A DNA stretch of 64,000 nt from positions 36,241 to 100,240 of the forward strand of contig NZ_FMDN01000001.1 in assembly GCF_900090245.1 (NCBI RefSeq), given 5' to 3'. Below are positions 33,322-42,221 of the stretch, piece by piece. The position numbers were made by a program, and so were the translations under genes. The number at the start of each line of letters is the position of its first letter. Position 1 is the first letter of the stretch. This DNA comes from Micromonospora halophytica (lineage in GTDB: Bacteria > Actinomycetota > Actinomycetes > Mycobacteriales > Micromonosporaceae). A model generated the notes under the pieces. The model was given only the letters and a program-made list of their open reading frames with translations. It did not search any database and had not been told where the DNA came from.

Positions 33322-34458
33322 ATGACCAGCCAGGTGGCGGAGGCGACGCCGACGACCCCGGAGGGCACCGACCTGCTGACCGTCGGCGTCGAGGAGGAGT
33401 TCCTGCTCGTCGACCCGCACACCGGCGCCGCGGTGCCCGCCGTCGACCTGGTCATGGAGCAGGTGCCGCCGGAACTGCGCGGCCAGGTGGAACGGGAGTT
33501 CCAGACCAGCCAGATCGAGATCGGCAGCCCGCCCGGGCTGGAGCTGAGCTCCATCCGGCACTCCCTCGGGGTGCTGCGCGCCGCGCTGGCCGACGCCGCC
33601 GAGCGGGCCGGCGTACGGCTGCTCGCCATCGGCACCGGTCCGGTGGACGGCCCCGTCCCACCGGTGGTCGACAAGCCCCGCTTCGACCGGATGATCGAGC
33701 GGTTCCGGCTGCTCGTGCCCGGCCCCGGCAACAACGGCATGCACGTGCACGTCGGGGTCCCCGACCCGGAGACCGGCGTGCAGGTGCTCAACCACGTCCG
33801 TTCCTGGCTGCCGGTGCTGCACGCGGTGACCACCAACTCCCCCTTCGCCCGGGGCGAGGACACCGGCTACGCGAGCTGGCGCTCGGTCGAGTGGGAGCAC
33901 TGGCCGTCGGTCGCTCCCACCCCGTTCCTGGCGTCCCACGAGCACTACGAGCGGCTGATCCGACAGCTCGTCGCCAGTGGCGTGATGCTCGACGAGGGGA
34001 TGCTCTACTGGTACGCCCGGCTGTCGGCGAAGTACCCGACGGTGGAGTTGCGCATCGGCGACGTCTGCCCGTCGGTCGACGACGCGGTGCTGGTCGCGGC
34101 CCTGGTCCGGGCCCTGGTGGCGACCGCCCTGACGGACATCGCCGAGGGGCGGCCGGCCGTCAACTCCGACCACCACCTGCTGGTCGCCGCGCACTGGCGG
34201 GCAGCCCACGACGGGTTGGAGGGCGACGGCGTCGACCTCGGCAACGGCGAGCTGCGCCCCGCCTGGGAGCTGCTGGACCGGCTCGTCGACCGGATCCGCC
34301 CGGCCCTGGAGGAGCACGGCGACCTCGCCGAGGTCACCGACCTGCTCGGCGGGTTGCGCCGGCACGGCAGCGGGGCCGCCCGGCAGCGGGCCGTCTTCGC
34401 CCGGTCCGGCCGGCTGGAGGACGTGGTGGCCGACGTGGCGCGGCAGACCCGTGGCTGA
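33322..34458 (+). CDS. Glutamate-cysteine ligase-like carboxylate-amine ligase (YbdK type)
   Basis: A 378-residue GCS2-family enzyme. Markers are TVGVEEEFLLVDPHTG (metal and ATP-binding Glu residues), EFQTSQIEIGSPP, NNGMHVHVGVPD and YPTVELRIGDVCPSVDDA. The family ligates Glu to Cys or other amines with ATP; in actinobacteria members can serve ergothioneine or unknown thiol pathways. No other egt genes are nearby. I start at the ATG at 33322; the in-frame GTG codons just upstream are alternatives. The next gene is a thiol-disulfide-type flavoprotein 24 bases downstream, suggesting a shared redox theme. Confidence 0.85.
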   Translation: MTSQVAEATPTTPEGTDLLTVGVEEEFLLVDPHTGAAVPAVDLVMEQVPPELRGQVEREFQTSQIEIGSPPGLELSSIRHSLGVLRAALADAAERAGVRLLAIGTGPVDGPVPPVVDKPRFDRMIERFRLLVPGPGNNGMHVHVGVPDPETGVQVLNHVRSWLPVLHAVTTNSPFARGEDTGYASWRSVEWEHWPSVAPTPFLASHEHYERLIRQLVASGVMLDEGMLYWYARLSAKYPTVELRIGDVCPSVDDAVLVAALVRALVATALTDIAEGRPAVNSDHHLLVAAHWRAAHDGLEGDGVDLGNGELRPAWELLDRLVDRIRPALEEHGDLAEVTDLLGGLRRHGSGAARQRAVFARSGRLEDVVADVARQTRG

Positions 34459-34482
34459 TCCTTCCGTGGAAGACTGGGCACC

Positions 34483-35853
34483 GTGGCGCAACGGCTGATC
34501 GTGATCGGTGGGGACGCCGCCGGGATGGCGGCGGCCTCGCAGGCCCGTCGTCGCCGGGGTCGCGACGACCTGGAGATCGTCGCCTTCGAGCGGGGGCACT
34601 TCACGTCGTACTCGGCGTGCGGCATCCCGTACTGGATCAGCGGCGTGGTCGAGGAGCGCGACGAGCTGATCGCCCGCGCCCCGGAGACCTTCCGCACCGA
34701 CTACGACATCGACGTGCGGCTGCGCACCGAGGTCACCGGCATCGACCTCGACCGCCACGAGGTCCTCGCCCGGGACCTGGACCGCGGCGGCGAGGTACGC
34801 GAGCGGTTCGACACCCTGATGTACGCCGCCGGCGCCGTCCCGGTCCGCCCCGCCTGGGCCGACGGCGACGTCGCCGGGGTCTTCGGCATGCAGACCCTCG
34901 ACGACGGCGCGGCGCTGCGCGAGTGGCTGGACGCCGAGCCGAAACCCAGCCGCGCGGTGGTGGTCGGCGGCGGCTACATCGGGGTGGAGATGGCCGAGTC
35001 GCTGATCAAGCGCGGGCTCTCCGTCACCCTGGTGGAGCAGGCCGAGCAGCCGATGTCGACCGTCGACCCGGACATGGCGACACTGGCCGTCGACGCCATG
35101 CGCGAGGTCGGCATCGACGTCCGTACCGGGGTGGAGGTGACCGGGGTCGACGAGCGCGACGGCCGGGTGTCCGCGGTCGTCACCGCCGACGGGTCGCTGC
35201 CGGCGGACGTCGTGGTCCTGGGCCTCGGGGTACGCCCCAACGCCGCGCTCGCCGAGGCCGCCGGCCTGCCACTCGGCCCCACCGGCGGGATCCGGGTGGA
35301 CTGGCGGATGCGGGTGGTCGGGGTGCCGGACGTCTGGGCGGCCGGCGACTGCGTGGAGACGCTGCACCTGGTCAGCGGGCTCCCGGTGCACGTCCCGCTC
35401 GGCACCCACGCCAACAAGCAGGGCCGGGTCGCCGGGATCAACATCGGCGGCGGGTACGCCACCTTCCCCGGCGTGATCGGCACCGCCGTGACCAAGGTCT
35501 GCGACCTGGAGGTGGGGCGGACCGGTCTGCGCGAGCGGGACGCCGCCGCCTCCGGCTTCGAGTTCGTCTCGGTGATCACCGAGTCCACCAACCGGGCCGG
35601 GTACTACCCGGGCGCCCGGCCGATGACGATCAAGCTGATCGCCGAGCGCCCCACCGGCCGGCTGCTCGGCGCGCAGATCGTCGGCCGTGCCGAGGCGGCC
35701 AAGCGGATCGACGCCCTGGCCGTGGCGCTGTGGAACGGCATGACGGTGGACGAGATGACCGCCCTCGACCTCGGCTACGCCCCGCCGTACGCGCCGGTCT
35801 GGGACCCGGTGCTGATCGCCGCCCGCAAAGCGGTCGACGCCCTCGCCCGCTGA
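34483..35853 (+). CDS. CoA-disulfide reductase-like FAD oxidoreductase
   Basis: A 456-residue flavoprotein. The N-terminal FAD motif is LIVIGGDAAGMAAAS. The redox Cys at about residue 46 lies in SYSACGIPYWISG, the single-cysteine CoADR/NADH-oxidase signature. The NAD(P)H motif is AVVVGGGYIGVEMAE, and the second FAD motif is VWAAGDCVET. The C-terminal dimer domain includes YYPGARPMTIKLIAE. It likely reduces CoA- or mycothiol-type disulfides, or peroxide or oxygen. GTG start at 34483 with GGAAGA upstream. It is probably co-transcribed with the YbdK-like gene. Confidence 0.9.
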   Translation: MAQRLIVIGGDAAGMAAASQARRRRGRDDLEIVAFERGHFTSYSACGIPYWISGVVEERDELIARAPETFRTDYDIDVRLRTEVTGIDLDRHEVLARDLDRGGEVRERFDTLMYAAGAVPVRPAWADGDVAGVFGMQTLDDGAALREWLDAEPKPSRAVVVGGGYIGVEMAESLIKRGLSVTLVEQAEQPMSTVDPDMATLAVDAMREVGIDVRTGVEVTGVDERDGRVSAVVTADGSLPADVVVLGLGVRPNAALAEAAGLPLGPTGGIRVDWRMRVVGVPDVWAAGDCVETLHLVSGLPVHVPLGTHANKQGRVAGINIGGGYATFPGVIGTAVTKVCDLEVGRTGLRERDAAASGFEFVSVITESTNRAGYYPGARPMTIKLIAERPTGRLLGAQIVGRAEAAKRIDALAVALWNGMTVDEMTALDLGYAPPYAPVWDPVLIAARKAVDALAR

Positions 35854-35953
35854 GGGTCTTCACCGCTTCACCGCCTTCGACGTCCGCCGCCGACCGGACG
35901 AGGTGGCCGGGCAACTCCGTGCCGCGCTGACCGCCGCCGGCTGGCGGCCCTGA
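35852..35953 (+). pseudogene. Possible C-terminal gene remnant
   Basis: The frame starting at 35852 reads ...HRFTAFDVRRRPDEVAGQL and ends AALTAAGWRP with a TGA at 35951-35953. It looks like a normal protein tail but has no start or ribosome site, and its upstream part would lie inside the flavoprotein gene. It may be the scar of a deleted gene. Chance open frame in G+C-rich DNA is a serious alternative. Confidence 0.25.
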
Positions 35954-36013
35954 GGTCGTGGCGGAACCACAACCCGGCCCACGGACAGGTGGTCGTTCGT
36001 CCAGGATGGTCGG

Positions 36014-36880
36014 ATGGAGATTCCCGACCAGTTGTCGTGGGTGCGCAGGGTGCCGGCCGGGCGGGAGTGGCTGGCGGTGCTGCCCGAATGGCGTGACGAG
36101 TGCGCGCGGCGTTGGTCGCTGCGGCTCGGCCCGCCCTTCCCGTACGCCTTCGCGTCGCTGGCGATGCCCGCCGAACTGCCCGACGGCACGCCCGCCGTGC
36201 TGAAGCTCCAGTACCCCGACCAGGACAGTCTGCACGAGCCGGACGCGTTGGACGCCTGGGCCGGCGACGCGGCGGTACGCCTGCTCGCCCACGACCCGCA
36301 CCGCCGGGCGCTGCTGGTCGAGCGGTGCCGCCCCGGCACCCCGCTGTACGACCTGCCACCGGACGAGGCGCTGGACGTGGTCGCCGGGCTGCTGCCCCGG
36401 CTGTGGCGTCCGGCGGGTGCCCCGTTCACCCCGCTCGCCGAGGAGGCGGCCGGCTGGATGGCACGGCTGCCGGAGAAGTGGCAGCGGGCCGGCCGGCCGT
36501 ACGAGCGTCGGCTGCTGGACGCGGCGCTGGGCCGGCTCGCCGACCTGGCCGGCACCCAGGGCGAGCAAGTGCTGGTCAACCAGGACCTGCACGCCGGCAA
36601 CGTGCTGCGGGCCGGCCGGGAGCCGTGGCTGGTGATCGACCCGAAGCCGCTGGCCGGCGAGCGGGAGTTCGCGGTGGCGCCGATCGTGCGCGGTCCCGAG
36701 CTGGGGCACTCGCCGGAGGCGGTGCACCGCCGGCTGGACCGGATCACCGGGGCGCTGGGGCTGGACCGGGAGCGGGTGCTCGGTTGGACGATCGGCCAGA
36801 CGCTGGCCTGGAGCCTGGGCGGGGACACGTTCTTCCCGAACCAGGTCGAGGTGGTCCGCTGGCTGGTCGACGGTGCGTGA
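36014..36880 (+). CDS. Aminoglycoside phosphotransferase, APH(6)/hydroxyurea-kinase family
   Basis: A 288-residue kinase-fold protein. The catalytic loop is LVNQDLHAGNVLRAGREPWLVIDPKP, with the Brenner-type Asp and Asn followed by the metal-binding Asp. FPYAFASLAMPAELPDG and PAVLKLQYPDQDS form the ATP-binding lobe. The family includes streptomycin 6-phosphotransferases. The chromosomal homologues often have unproven substrates. The ATG at 36014 has AGGA seven bases upstream. It is convergent with the nei-like gene (12 bases between stops). Resistance is inferred, not shown. Confidence 0.85.
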   Translation: MEIPDQLSWVRRVPAGREWLAVLPEWRDECARRWSLRLGPPFPYAFASLAMPAELPDGTPAVLKLQYPDQDSLHEPDALDAWAGDAAVRLLAHDPHRRALLVERCRPGTPLYDLPPDEALDVVAGLLPRLWRPAGAPFTPLAEEAAGWMARLPEKWQRAGRPYERRLLDAALGRLADLAGTQGEQVLVNQDLHAGNVLRAGREPWLVIDPKPLAGEREFAVAPIVRGPELGHSPEAVHRRLDRITGALGLDRERVLGWTIGQTLAWSLGGDTFFPNQVEVVRWLVDGA

Positions 36881-36892
36881 CGCCGGGCCCGG

Positions 36893-37702
36893 TCAGCCGG
36901 CCTGGCAGGTGGGGCACCAGTAGAGGTTGCGCCCGGCCAGCCCGCCCCGGCTGACCGCCGACCCGCAGACGTGGCAGGGCGCGCCGGGGCGGCGGTAGAC
37001 GTACACCTCGCCGCCGTGCCGGTCGACGCGGGCCGGGCGGCCCATCGCCTCCGGCAGGTGGGCGTCGCGGACCGTGTCGATCCGCCCGTGGGCGACGGCC
37101 CGCGTCATCAGCTCGACCAGGTCGGCCCAGAGGGCGTCCCAGCCGGCCCGGGTCAGCGCTCGGCCGGGCAGCGTCGGCGGCAGTCCGGCCCGGAACAGTG
37201 CCTCGGTGACGAAGATCAGCCCGGTGCCGGCCACCACCGACTGGTCCAGCAGCAGCGCGGCGAGCGGGGTGCCGCTGCGGCGGATCCGCGCGTACGCCCG
37301 CTCCGGGTCGGCGTCGGCGCGCAGCGGGTCCGGGCCGAGCCGGCCGCGCAGCGCCGCCACCTCGGGCGGGGTGAGCAGTTCGCAGGCGGTGGGACCGCGC
37401 AGGTCGAGCCAGTGCCGGTCGCTGGTCAGCCGCAGCCGCACCTGCCCGACCGGCTCCGGTGGCTCGCCGTCGCCGTCGGTGAACCGGCCGTAGAGGCCGA
37501 GGTGCACGTGCAGGGTGGTGGAGTCGGCGTAGTGGTGCAGCAGGTGCTTGCCGTACGCCTCGCAGGTGTCGAGGACGGTGCCGGAGAGCCGGGCGGCGCC
37601 GTCGGTGAACCGACCCTGCGGGCTGACGGCGATGACCTTGTCGCCGGCGAACAGCTCGGCGTGCCGGGCCGCCAGGCGGTGGATGGTGTGTCCCTCTGGC
37701 AC
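36893..37702 (-). CDS. Fpg/Nei family DNA glycosylase (Nei2-like)
   Basis: A 269-residue bifunctional DNA glycosylase/AP lyase for oxidised bases. The N-terminal PEGHTIHRLAARH gives the catalytic Pro and Glu after removal of the start residue. YGKHLLHHYADST holds the conserved Lys. The H2TH domain covers the centre (LLLDQSVVAGTGLIFVTEALF). The zinc finger is CHVCGS...YWCPTCQ at the C-terminus. The GTG at 37700-37702 is forced by the required PEG N-terminus. It lacks a clear ribosome site and may be leaderless. Confidence 0.94.
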   Translation of the reverse strand: MPEGHTIHRLAARHAELFAGDKVIAVSPQGRFTDGAARLSGTVLDTCEAYGKHLLHHYADSTTLHVHLGLYGRFTDGDGEPPEPVGQVRLRLTSDRHWLDLRGPTACELLTPPEVAALRGRLGPDPLRADADPERAYARIRRSGTPLAALLLDQSVVAGTGLIFVTEALFRAGLPPTLPGRALTRAGWDALWADLVELMTRAVAHGRIDTVRDAHLPEAMGRPARVDRHGGEVYVYRRPGAPCHVCGSAVSRGGLAGRNLYWCPTCQAG

Positions 37703-37840
37703 CGGTCCACGGTAGCCGGGCCGGCGGCCCGTCCCCACGACGAGTGTGGTCGATCGCCGCGCCGGGTACATCCCCACCGTTACCGCGTGGCTGCCACCGA
37801 TCCTTCCGAGGCCTCCACGCACGGACAAGGAGGTGTTGTG

Positions 37841-38548
37841 GTGAACATTCCCTCGCTCTCGCGGCGGCGCTCCCAGCCGACGCAGGACACCGACGGCGAC
37901 GGGCGGATCGACGAACGCGACGGGCAGCCGGTGGTGACCGGCCGGGACGCCGACGCGGCGACGTACCGCAGCAGCACGTCGGCCACCGACAGCGAGCGCG
38001 ACGCCGACGCGGCACGCCGGGCCGCCGACCGTGGCGCGCCGGACCGCCCGGCGCCCGCACGCCCCACGGACGCGCCGCCCCCGCGCGGACCGTCCGGCCG
38101 GGTGGCGCCGATCGACGACGAAACCCGACGGACCCCGCTGGCCGACCCCACGGCGGAGCGGACCGTGGACCTGGACCGGGCCGGCGTGCCGGACCGGGAG
38201 GAGACCCGGGTGGTCGCCGGCCCGAAGCCCCGGGCCAGCCTGCTGGCCACCCTCGGGCTGATCGTCTCGGTGGCCGGGGCGCTCTTCGTGCTCACCGGCA
38301 CCCTCGCCGGGTACGGCATCGCGCTCGGCGCGGTAGGGGCGGTCCTGGCCGTCCTCGGTCTGCTGGCCACCCGGCGGCGGCACGTGGCCGGCAAGACCGA
38401 CGCGCTGATCGGCATGCTGGTCGGCCTCGCCGCCGTGGTGCTCGGCGTCGTCGCGTTGACCGGACAGTTCGACTGGCCGACCACCGACGGCGACTGGGTG
38501 GCCCGGCTCCGGGAGTGGCTCGACTCACAGTTTGTGGATCGCCTCTGA
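37841..38548 (+). CDS. Hypothetical protein with Asp-rich N-terminus and three membrane helices
   Basis: 235 residues. The N-terminus carries DTDGDGRIDERDGQP, a calcium-loop-like (thrombospondin type 3/dockerin-like) motif. An Ala/Arg/Pro/Asp-rich disordered stretch to about residue 130 follows, then about three membrane helices and an amphipathic C-terminus with WLDSQFVDRL. GTG start at 37841 with AAGGAGG seven bases upstream; the GTG at 37838 is possible. I do not recognise a function. It is divergent from nei2. Confidence 0.75.
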   Translation: MNIPSLSRRRSQPTQDTDGDGRIDERDGQPVVTGRDADAATYRSSTSATDSERDADAARRAADRGAPDRPAPARPTDAPPPRGPSGRVAPIDDETRRTPLADPTAERTVDLDRAGVPDREETRVVAGPKPRASLLATLGLIVSVAGALFVLTGTLAGYGIALGAVGAVLAVLGLLATRRRHVAGKTDALIGMLVGLAAVVLGVVALTGQFDWPTTDGDWVARLREWLDSQFVDRL

Positions 38549-38899
38549 CGGGCACTGTCCCGCTCGCCGGTGGGATGCCGGCGACGCCCGAGGGATCTGG
38601 TGGTTCACCAGCGGGCACATCCTCTTCCGGGGGCGGCGTTCGCGCCGCCCCCGAAGCCTGTCCGGACCACCCGGTGACGCCTCCCGGGGCGGTCACGTCC
38701 GCCGGACCACCCGGGGCGCTGGCGCCCGGAGCGAACGCCGGCACAACGATCCGTCGGCCGAGGCTGCTCAGACGCAACGTTTCGACGGCCTACGCAAGCC
38801 TCGGCGGTGGATGTCGTCGGCGGGTGCCGCATACCGTTGACCAACGGCGCCAGCCCGTGGGCCACGGTGGCCGGGCGCGCCCGACCCCAGGAGCAGGAC
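38549..38899. other. Gene-free spacer before ddaH
   Basis: About 350 bases without a supported gene. It holds a UUCG-loop hairpin (38628-38653), a 13-bp direct repeat CCGGACCACCCGG (38662-38674 and 38702-38714), and a palindrome CCGTTG-AC-CAACGG at 38834-38847. The palindrome overlaps a -10-like TACCGT and is a candidate ddaH operator. In other actinomycetes an Lrp/AsnC regulator often sits near this operon, but none is seen here. Confidence 0.4.
38628..38653 (+). terminator. Hairpin with TTCG tetraloop
   Basis: Perfect 11-bp stem CGGGGGCGGCG/CGCCGCCCCCG closed by a TTCG tetraloop, about 80 bases after the upstream stop codon. There is no U-tract. It probably terminates the 37841-38548 gene. 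Confidence 0.7.
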
Positions 38900-39721
38900 A
38901 TGACGATGGACGCCACCAGCCAGCGCTTCCTGATGTGCCGGCCGACGTACTTCGCCGTCGACTACGCGATCAACCCGTGGATGGACCCGACCGCGCCGGT
39001 CGACGCCGGCCTCGCCATCCGGCAGTGGGAACAGCTGCGCCAGACCTACCTCGACCTGGGCCACTCGGTCGAGCTGATCGACCCGGTCGCCGGGCTGCCG
39101 GACATGGTCTTCGCCGCCAACGGCGGCACGGTGATCGACGGCAAGGCGATGGCCGTGCAGTTCCGTGACCCGCAGCGCGCCGACGAGGCCCCCGCGTACC
39201 GCGACTGGTTCGAGGCCGCCGGCTTCGAGCTGTACGACCCGAAGCACGTCAACGAGGGTGAGGGCGACGTCCTGCTGGCCGGCGACCACCTGCTCGCCGG
39301 CACCGGGTTCCGCACCGCGCACGCCTCGCACGCCCAGTTGCAGGAGGTCTTCGGCTACCCGGTGATCACCATGCAGCTGGTGGACCCGCGCTTCTACCAC
39401 CTGGACACCGCACTGACCGTGCTCGACGAGCGGACCGTGGCGTACCTGCCGGAGGCGTTCTCCCCCGGCAGCCAGGCCGTGCTGCGCCGGCTCTTCCCCG
39501 ACGCGGTGCACGCCACCATGGCCGACGCGGAGGTGCTGGGCCTGAACGCGGTCAGCGACGGCCGGCACGTGGTGCTGCCCGCGCAGGCCACCGACCTGGC
39601 CGCGAAGCTGCGCGACCGGGGTTACGAGACCATCGGGATCGACCTGTCCGAGCTGCGCAAGGCCGGCGGCGGACCGAAGTGCTGCACGTTGCGACTCCGT
39701 CAGGGAAAGGCGAGCAAGTGA
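38900..39721 (+). CDS. ddaH: Dimethylarginine dimethylaminohydrolase-like amidinotransferase-fold enzyme
   Basis: A 273-residue pentein-fold hydrolase. Visible residues: substrate-binding PDMVFAANGG near the N-terminus, the catalytic His in DPRFYHLDTALTVL, and the catalytic Cys near the C-terminus in GGGPKCCTLRLRQ. It hydrolyses methylarginine, or a related guanidino compound, to citrulline plus an amine. Arginine deiminase-like or succinylarginine-type alternatives cannot be excluded. The ATG at 38900 follows AGGAG by six bases. Its stop overlaps the rocD start (GTGA), which links guanidino and ornithine catabolism. Confidence 0.87.
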   Translation: MTMDATSQRFLMCRPTYFAVDYAINPWMDPTAPVDAGLAIRQWEQLRQTYLDLGHSVELIDPVAGLPDMVFAANGGTVIDGKAMAVQFRDPQRADEAPAYRDWFEAAGFELYDPKHVNEGEGDVLLAGDHLLAGTGFRTAHASHAQLQEVFGYPVITMQLVDPRFYHLDTALTVLDERTVAYLPEAFSPGSQAVLRRLFPDAVHATMADAEVLGLNAVSDGRHVVLPAQATDLAAKLRDRGYETIGIDLSELRKAGGGPKCCTLRLRQGKASK

Positions 39722-40932
39722 TCGAGGACATGCTGCGGACTCCGGCCGCGGTACGGGACGCGGAGCGCCACACCGCGCACAACTACCACCCGCTGCCGGT
39801 GGTGATCTCCTCCGCGGAGGGTGCCTGGCTGACCGATGTGGACGGCCGCCGCTACCTGGACTGTCTCGCCGGCTACTCGGCCCTCAACTTCGGCCACCGG
39901 CACCCGACGCTGATCCGGGCCGCGCACGAGCAGCTCGACCGGCTGACCCTCACCAGCCGGGCGTTCATCCACGACCAGTTCGCCGACTTCTGCCGGGAGC
40001 TCGCCGAGCTGTGCGGCAAGGAGCTGGTGCTGCCGATGAACACCGGCGCCGAGGCGGTGGAGACCGGCATCAAGGTCGCCCGCAAGTGGGGCTACCAGGT
40101 CAAGGGCGTCGCCCCGGGCCAGGCCAACATCGTGGTGGCCGAGGGCAACTTCCACGGCCGTACGACCACCATCGTCAGCTTCTCCACCGACGAGGACGCG
40201 CGCGCCGACTTCGGGCCGTACACCCCGGGCTTCACGATCGTCCCCTACGGCGACCTGGCCGCGCTGGCCGCCGCGATCGACGAGAACACCGTGGCCGTGC
40301 TGCTGGAGCCGATCCAGGGCGAGCAGGGTGTCGTGGTGCCGCCCGAGGGCTACCTGCCGGGCGTACGCCGGGTCTGCACCGAGCGGAACGTGCTGTTCAT
40401 CGCCGACGAGATCCAGTCCGGCCTGGGCCGGACCGGCGCCACCTTCGCCTGCGAGCACGAGGGCGTCGTGCCGGACATGTACCTGCTGGGCAAGGCGCTC
40501 GGTGGCGGCATCGTGCCGGTCTCGGCGGTCGCCGCGAACACCGACGTGCTCGGGGTGCTGAAGCCGGGCCAGCACGGCTCGACCTTCGGCGGCAACCCGC
40601 TGTCCTGCGCGGTCGCCACCGAGGTGGTCCGGCTGCTGGCCACCGGCGAGTTCCAGCACCGCTCCGCCGAGCTGGGCGCCCGGCTGCACGCCGGCCTCCA
40701 GTCGCTGGTCGGCAAGGGCCTGGTCGCCGTCCGGGGCCGGGGCCTCTGGGCCGGCCTGGACATCGACCCGGCGCTGATGACCGGGCGTCAGGCCTGCGAG
40801 CGGCTCATGGAGCGGGGCGTCCTCGCCAAGGACACCCACGGCTCCACCATCCGGCTGGCCCCGCCGCTGGTGATCACCGAGGAGGAGATCGACCACACGG
40901 TGGCCCAGCTCGCCGCCGTGCTGGCCGGCTGA
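39718..40932 (+). CDS. rocD: Ornithine aminotransferase
   Basis: A 404-residue class-III PLP aminotransferase. It converts ornithine and 2-oxoglutarate to glutamate semialdehyde and glutamate. Motifs include LVLPMNTGAEAVETGIKVARKW-type cofactor binding, FIADEIQSGLGRTG with the PLP Asp, and the Schiff-base Lys in YLLGKALGGGIVPVSA. GTG start at 39718 overlaps the ddaH stop by four bases; an upstream in-frame GTG at 39679 lies inside ddaH. The pair would send citrulline/ornithine-derived carbon towards glutamate and proline. A hairpin follows. Confidence 0.93.
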   Translation: MIEDMLRTPAAVRDAERHTAHNYHPLPVVISSAEGAWLTDVDGRRYLDCLAGYSALNFGHRHPTLIRAAHEQLDRLTLTSRAFIHDQFADFCRELAELCGKELVLPMNTGAEAVETGIKVARKWGYQVKGVAPGQANIVVAEGNFHGRTTTIVSFSTDEDARADFGPYTPGFTIVPYGDLAALAAAIDENTVAVLLEPIQGEQGVVVPPEGYLPGVRRVCTERNVLFIADEIQSGLGRTGATFACEHEGVVPDMYLLGKALGGGIVPVSAVAANTDVLGVLKPGQHGSTFGGNPLSCAVATEVVRLLATGEFQHRSAELGARLHAGLQSLVGKGLVAVRGRGLWAGLDIDPALMTGRQACERLMERGVLAKDTHGSTIRLAPPLVITEEEIDHTVAQLAAVLAG

Positions 40933-40948
40933 CCTCCGTACGCCGAGG

Positions 40949-40978
40949 CGGGCGCCGGGACCCTCGGTCCGGCGCCCG
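40949..40978. terminator. Hairpin terminator after rocD
   Basis: 10-bp stem CGGGCGCCGG/CCGGCGCCCG with a 10-base loop, 17 bases after the rocD stop and between convergent genes. No U-tract. Confidence 0.65.
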
Positions 40979-41069
40979 TCGCGCTCTCCGCCGCTCCCCC
41001 GAACGCGACGACGACGTCGGCCCGTCGCGCGGCCCACCGCCTGACCGCCTCGGGTCGGCAGCGGGACTG

Positions 41070-42221
41070 TCAGGGGCGGGGCAGGCGCATCGCCATGGTG
41101 GGGGCCTCGGCCATCACCGAGGTGGGGGTGAACGGGGCGCCGGTGGGCAGCTCGTCGGCCCGGCCGACCTGGACGCCGGGGTAGAGCTCCACCATGTCGG
41201 CCCCGGCGAGCACCCGGGACTGCTTGGGCGCGAGCGCGATCCGCTCCGACTCGGTCATCGAGCCGTTGGGACGGATGCCCGAGCCGTTGGTGCTCACGTC
41301 GGTCACGATCACCTCGCCGACCCGCAGTTCGAGCCGGATGTGGTTACGGCTGATCCAGCGGCGTGCCTCGTCGTTGAGCCACTGGCCGAGCATGATCCCG
41401 CCGCTGCCCTCGGGCGCCCGGCCGACCATCACCGGCTGTTCCTCGGTCAGCACGAACCGGCGGCGGATCAGCCCGCCGATGCGTACCGCGAGCACCTCGC
41501 TGCGCGGGCGCGGGCCGGCATCGGAGAGCCGGGTGCCGTGCCGGGGGCAGGTCGGCGCCCCGTTGCGCAGCGACGGTGGCGGCTGACCGGCCGGGGCCCG
41601 TTCCACCCGGGCCAGGTCGGCGAAGGCGCCGCCGCCCCCGCCGCCGCCGAAGAGCGCGCAGCCCGGCTCGGGGCAACGCCACTGCCGGGCGAGCAGCTTC
41701 TCGCCGACCGGCGACCGGTCCCCGGCGACCGGCTTCGGCCCGCCGCCGACGTGGGCGACGAAGACCGGCCCACCCGCGCCGGGCACCGAGGCGAGCACTC
41801 GGCCCGGCTGCTCCACCAGCCAGGGGAAGCGGCCGCGCAGGCCGTCGAAGCGGACCCGGGTGAGTACCGGCAGGCCGAGCAGGTCGGCGACCTCCAGCAT
41901 CCGGTCGCCCGGATTGTCCAGCACCTCGACCAGCCCGTCGTCGGCCCAGCGCCGGACGACCATGCGCTCGTTGGAGGTGAGGTCGGCGTCGGAGAGCAGG
42001 GCCCGGTGCACCACGGCGTAGACCGGGACGCTGTCCTCCTCCAACTGTCGGGACAGGGCGTCGATGACCATGCCCAGCCGCAGCAGGCTGGCCGGCCGGC
42101 CACCGTCGAGGTCCTGGTAGCGGATCACCTCGGCGAGGTCCAGGACGGCCCGGGCCAGGGAGGGGTCGGTGCAGACCCGCCCCTCGATGGCGTCCAGCAC
42201 CTTGCTGATCTCGAATCTCAT
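41070..42221 (-). CDS. FHA domain protein with putative zinc ribbon
   Basis: A 383-residue cytosolic protein. The N-terminal 170 residues are a conserved-looking helical region I cannot name. A Cys-rich patch follows, C183/C188 (WRCPEPGCALF) and C225/H228 (PTCPRHGT), flanking a run of seven Gly; it may bind zinc. The C-terminal FHA fold at about 245-350 has VGRAPEGSGG, WISRNHIRLEL and DVSTNGSGIRPNG, the phosphothreonine-binding Arg/Ser/Asn set. It therefore reads phosphorylation by Ser/Thr kinases. The start overlaps the upstream dehydratase stop (ATGA), so the genes are coupled. Confidence 0.85.
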   Translation of the reverse strand: MRFEISKVLDAIEGRVCTDPSLARAVLDLAEVIRYQDLDGGRPASLLRLGMVIDALSRQLEEDSVPVYAVVHRALLSDADLTSNERMVVRRWADDGLVEVLDNPGDRMLEVADLLGLPVLTRVRFDGLRGRFPWLVEQPGRVLASVPGAGGPVFVAHVGGGPKPVAGDRSPVGEKLLARQWRCPEPGCALFGGGGGGGAFADLARVERAPAGQPPPSLRNGAPTCPRHGTRLSDAGPRPRSEVLAVRIGGLIRRRFVLTEEQPVMVGRAPEGSGGIMLGQWLNDEARRWISRNHIRLELRVGEVIVTDVSTNGSGIRPNGSMTESERIALAPKQSRVLAGADMVELYPGVQVGRADELPTGAPFTPTSVMAEAPTMAMRLPRP

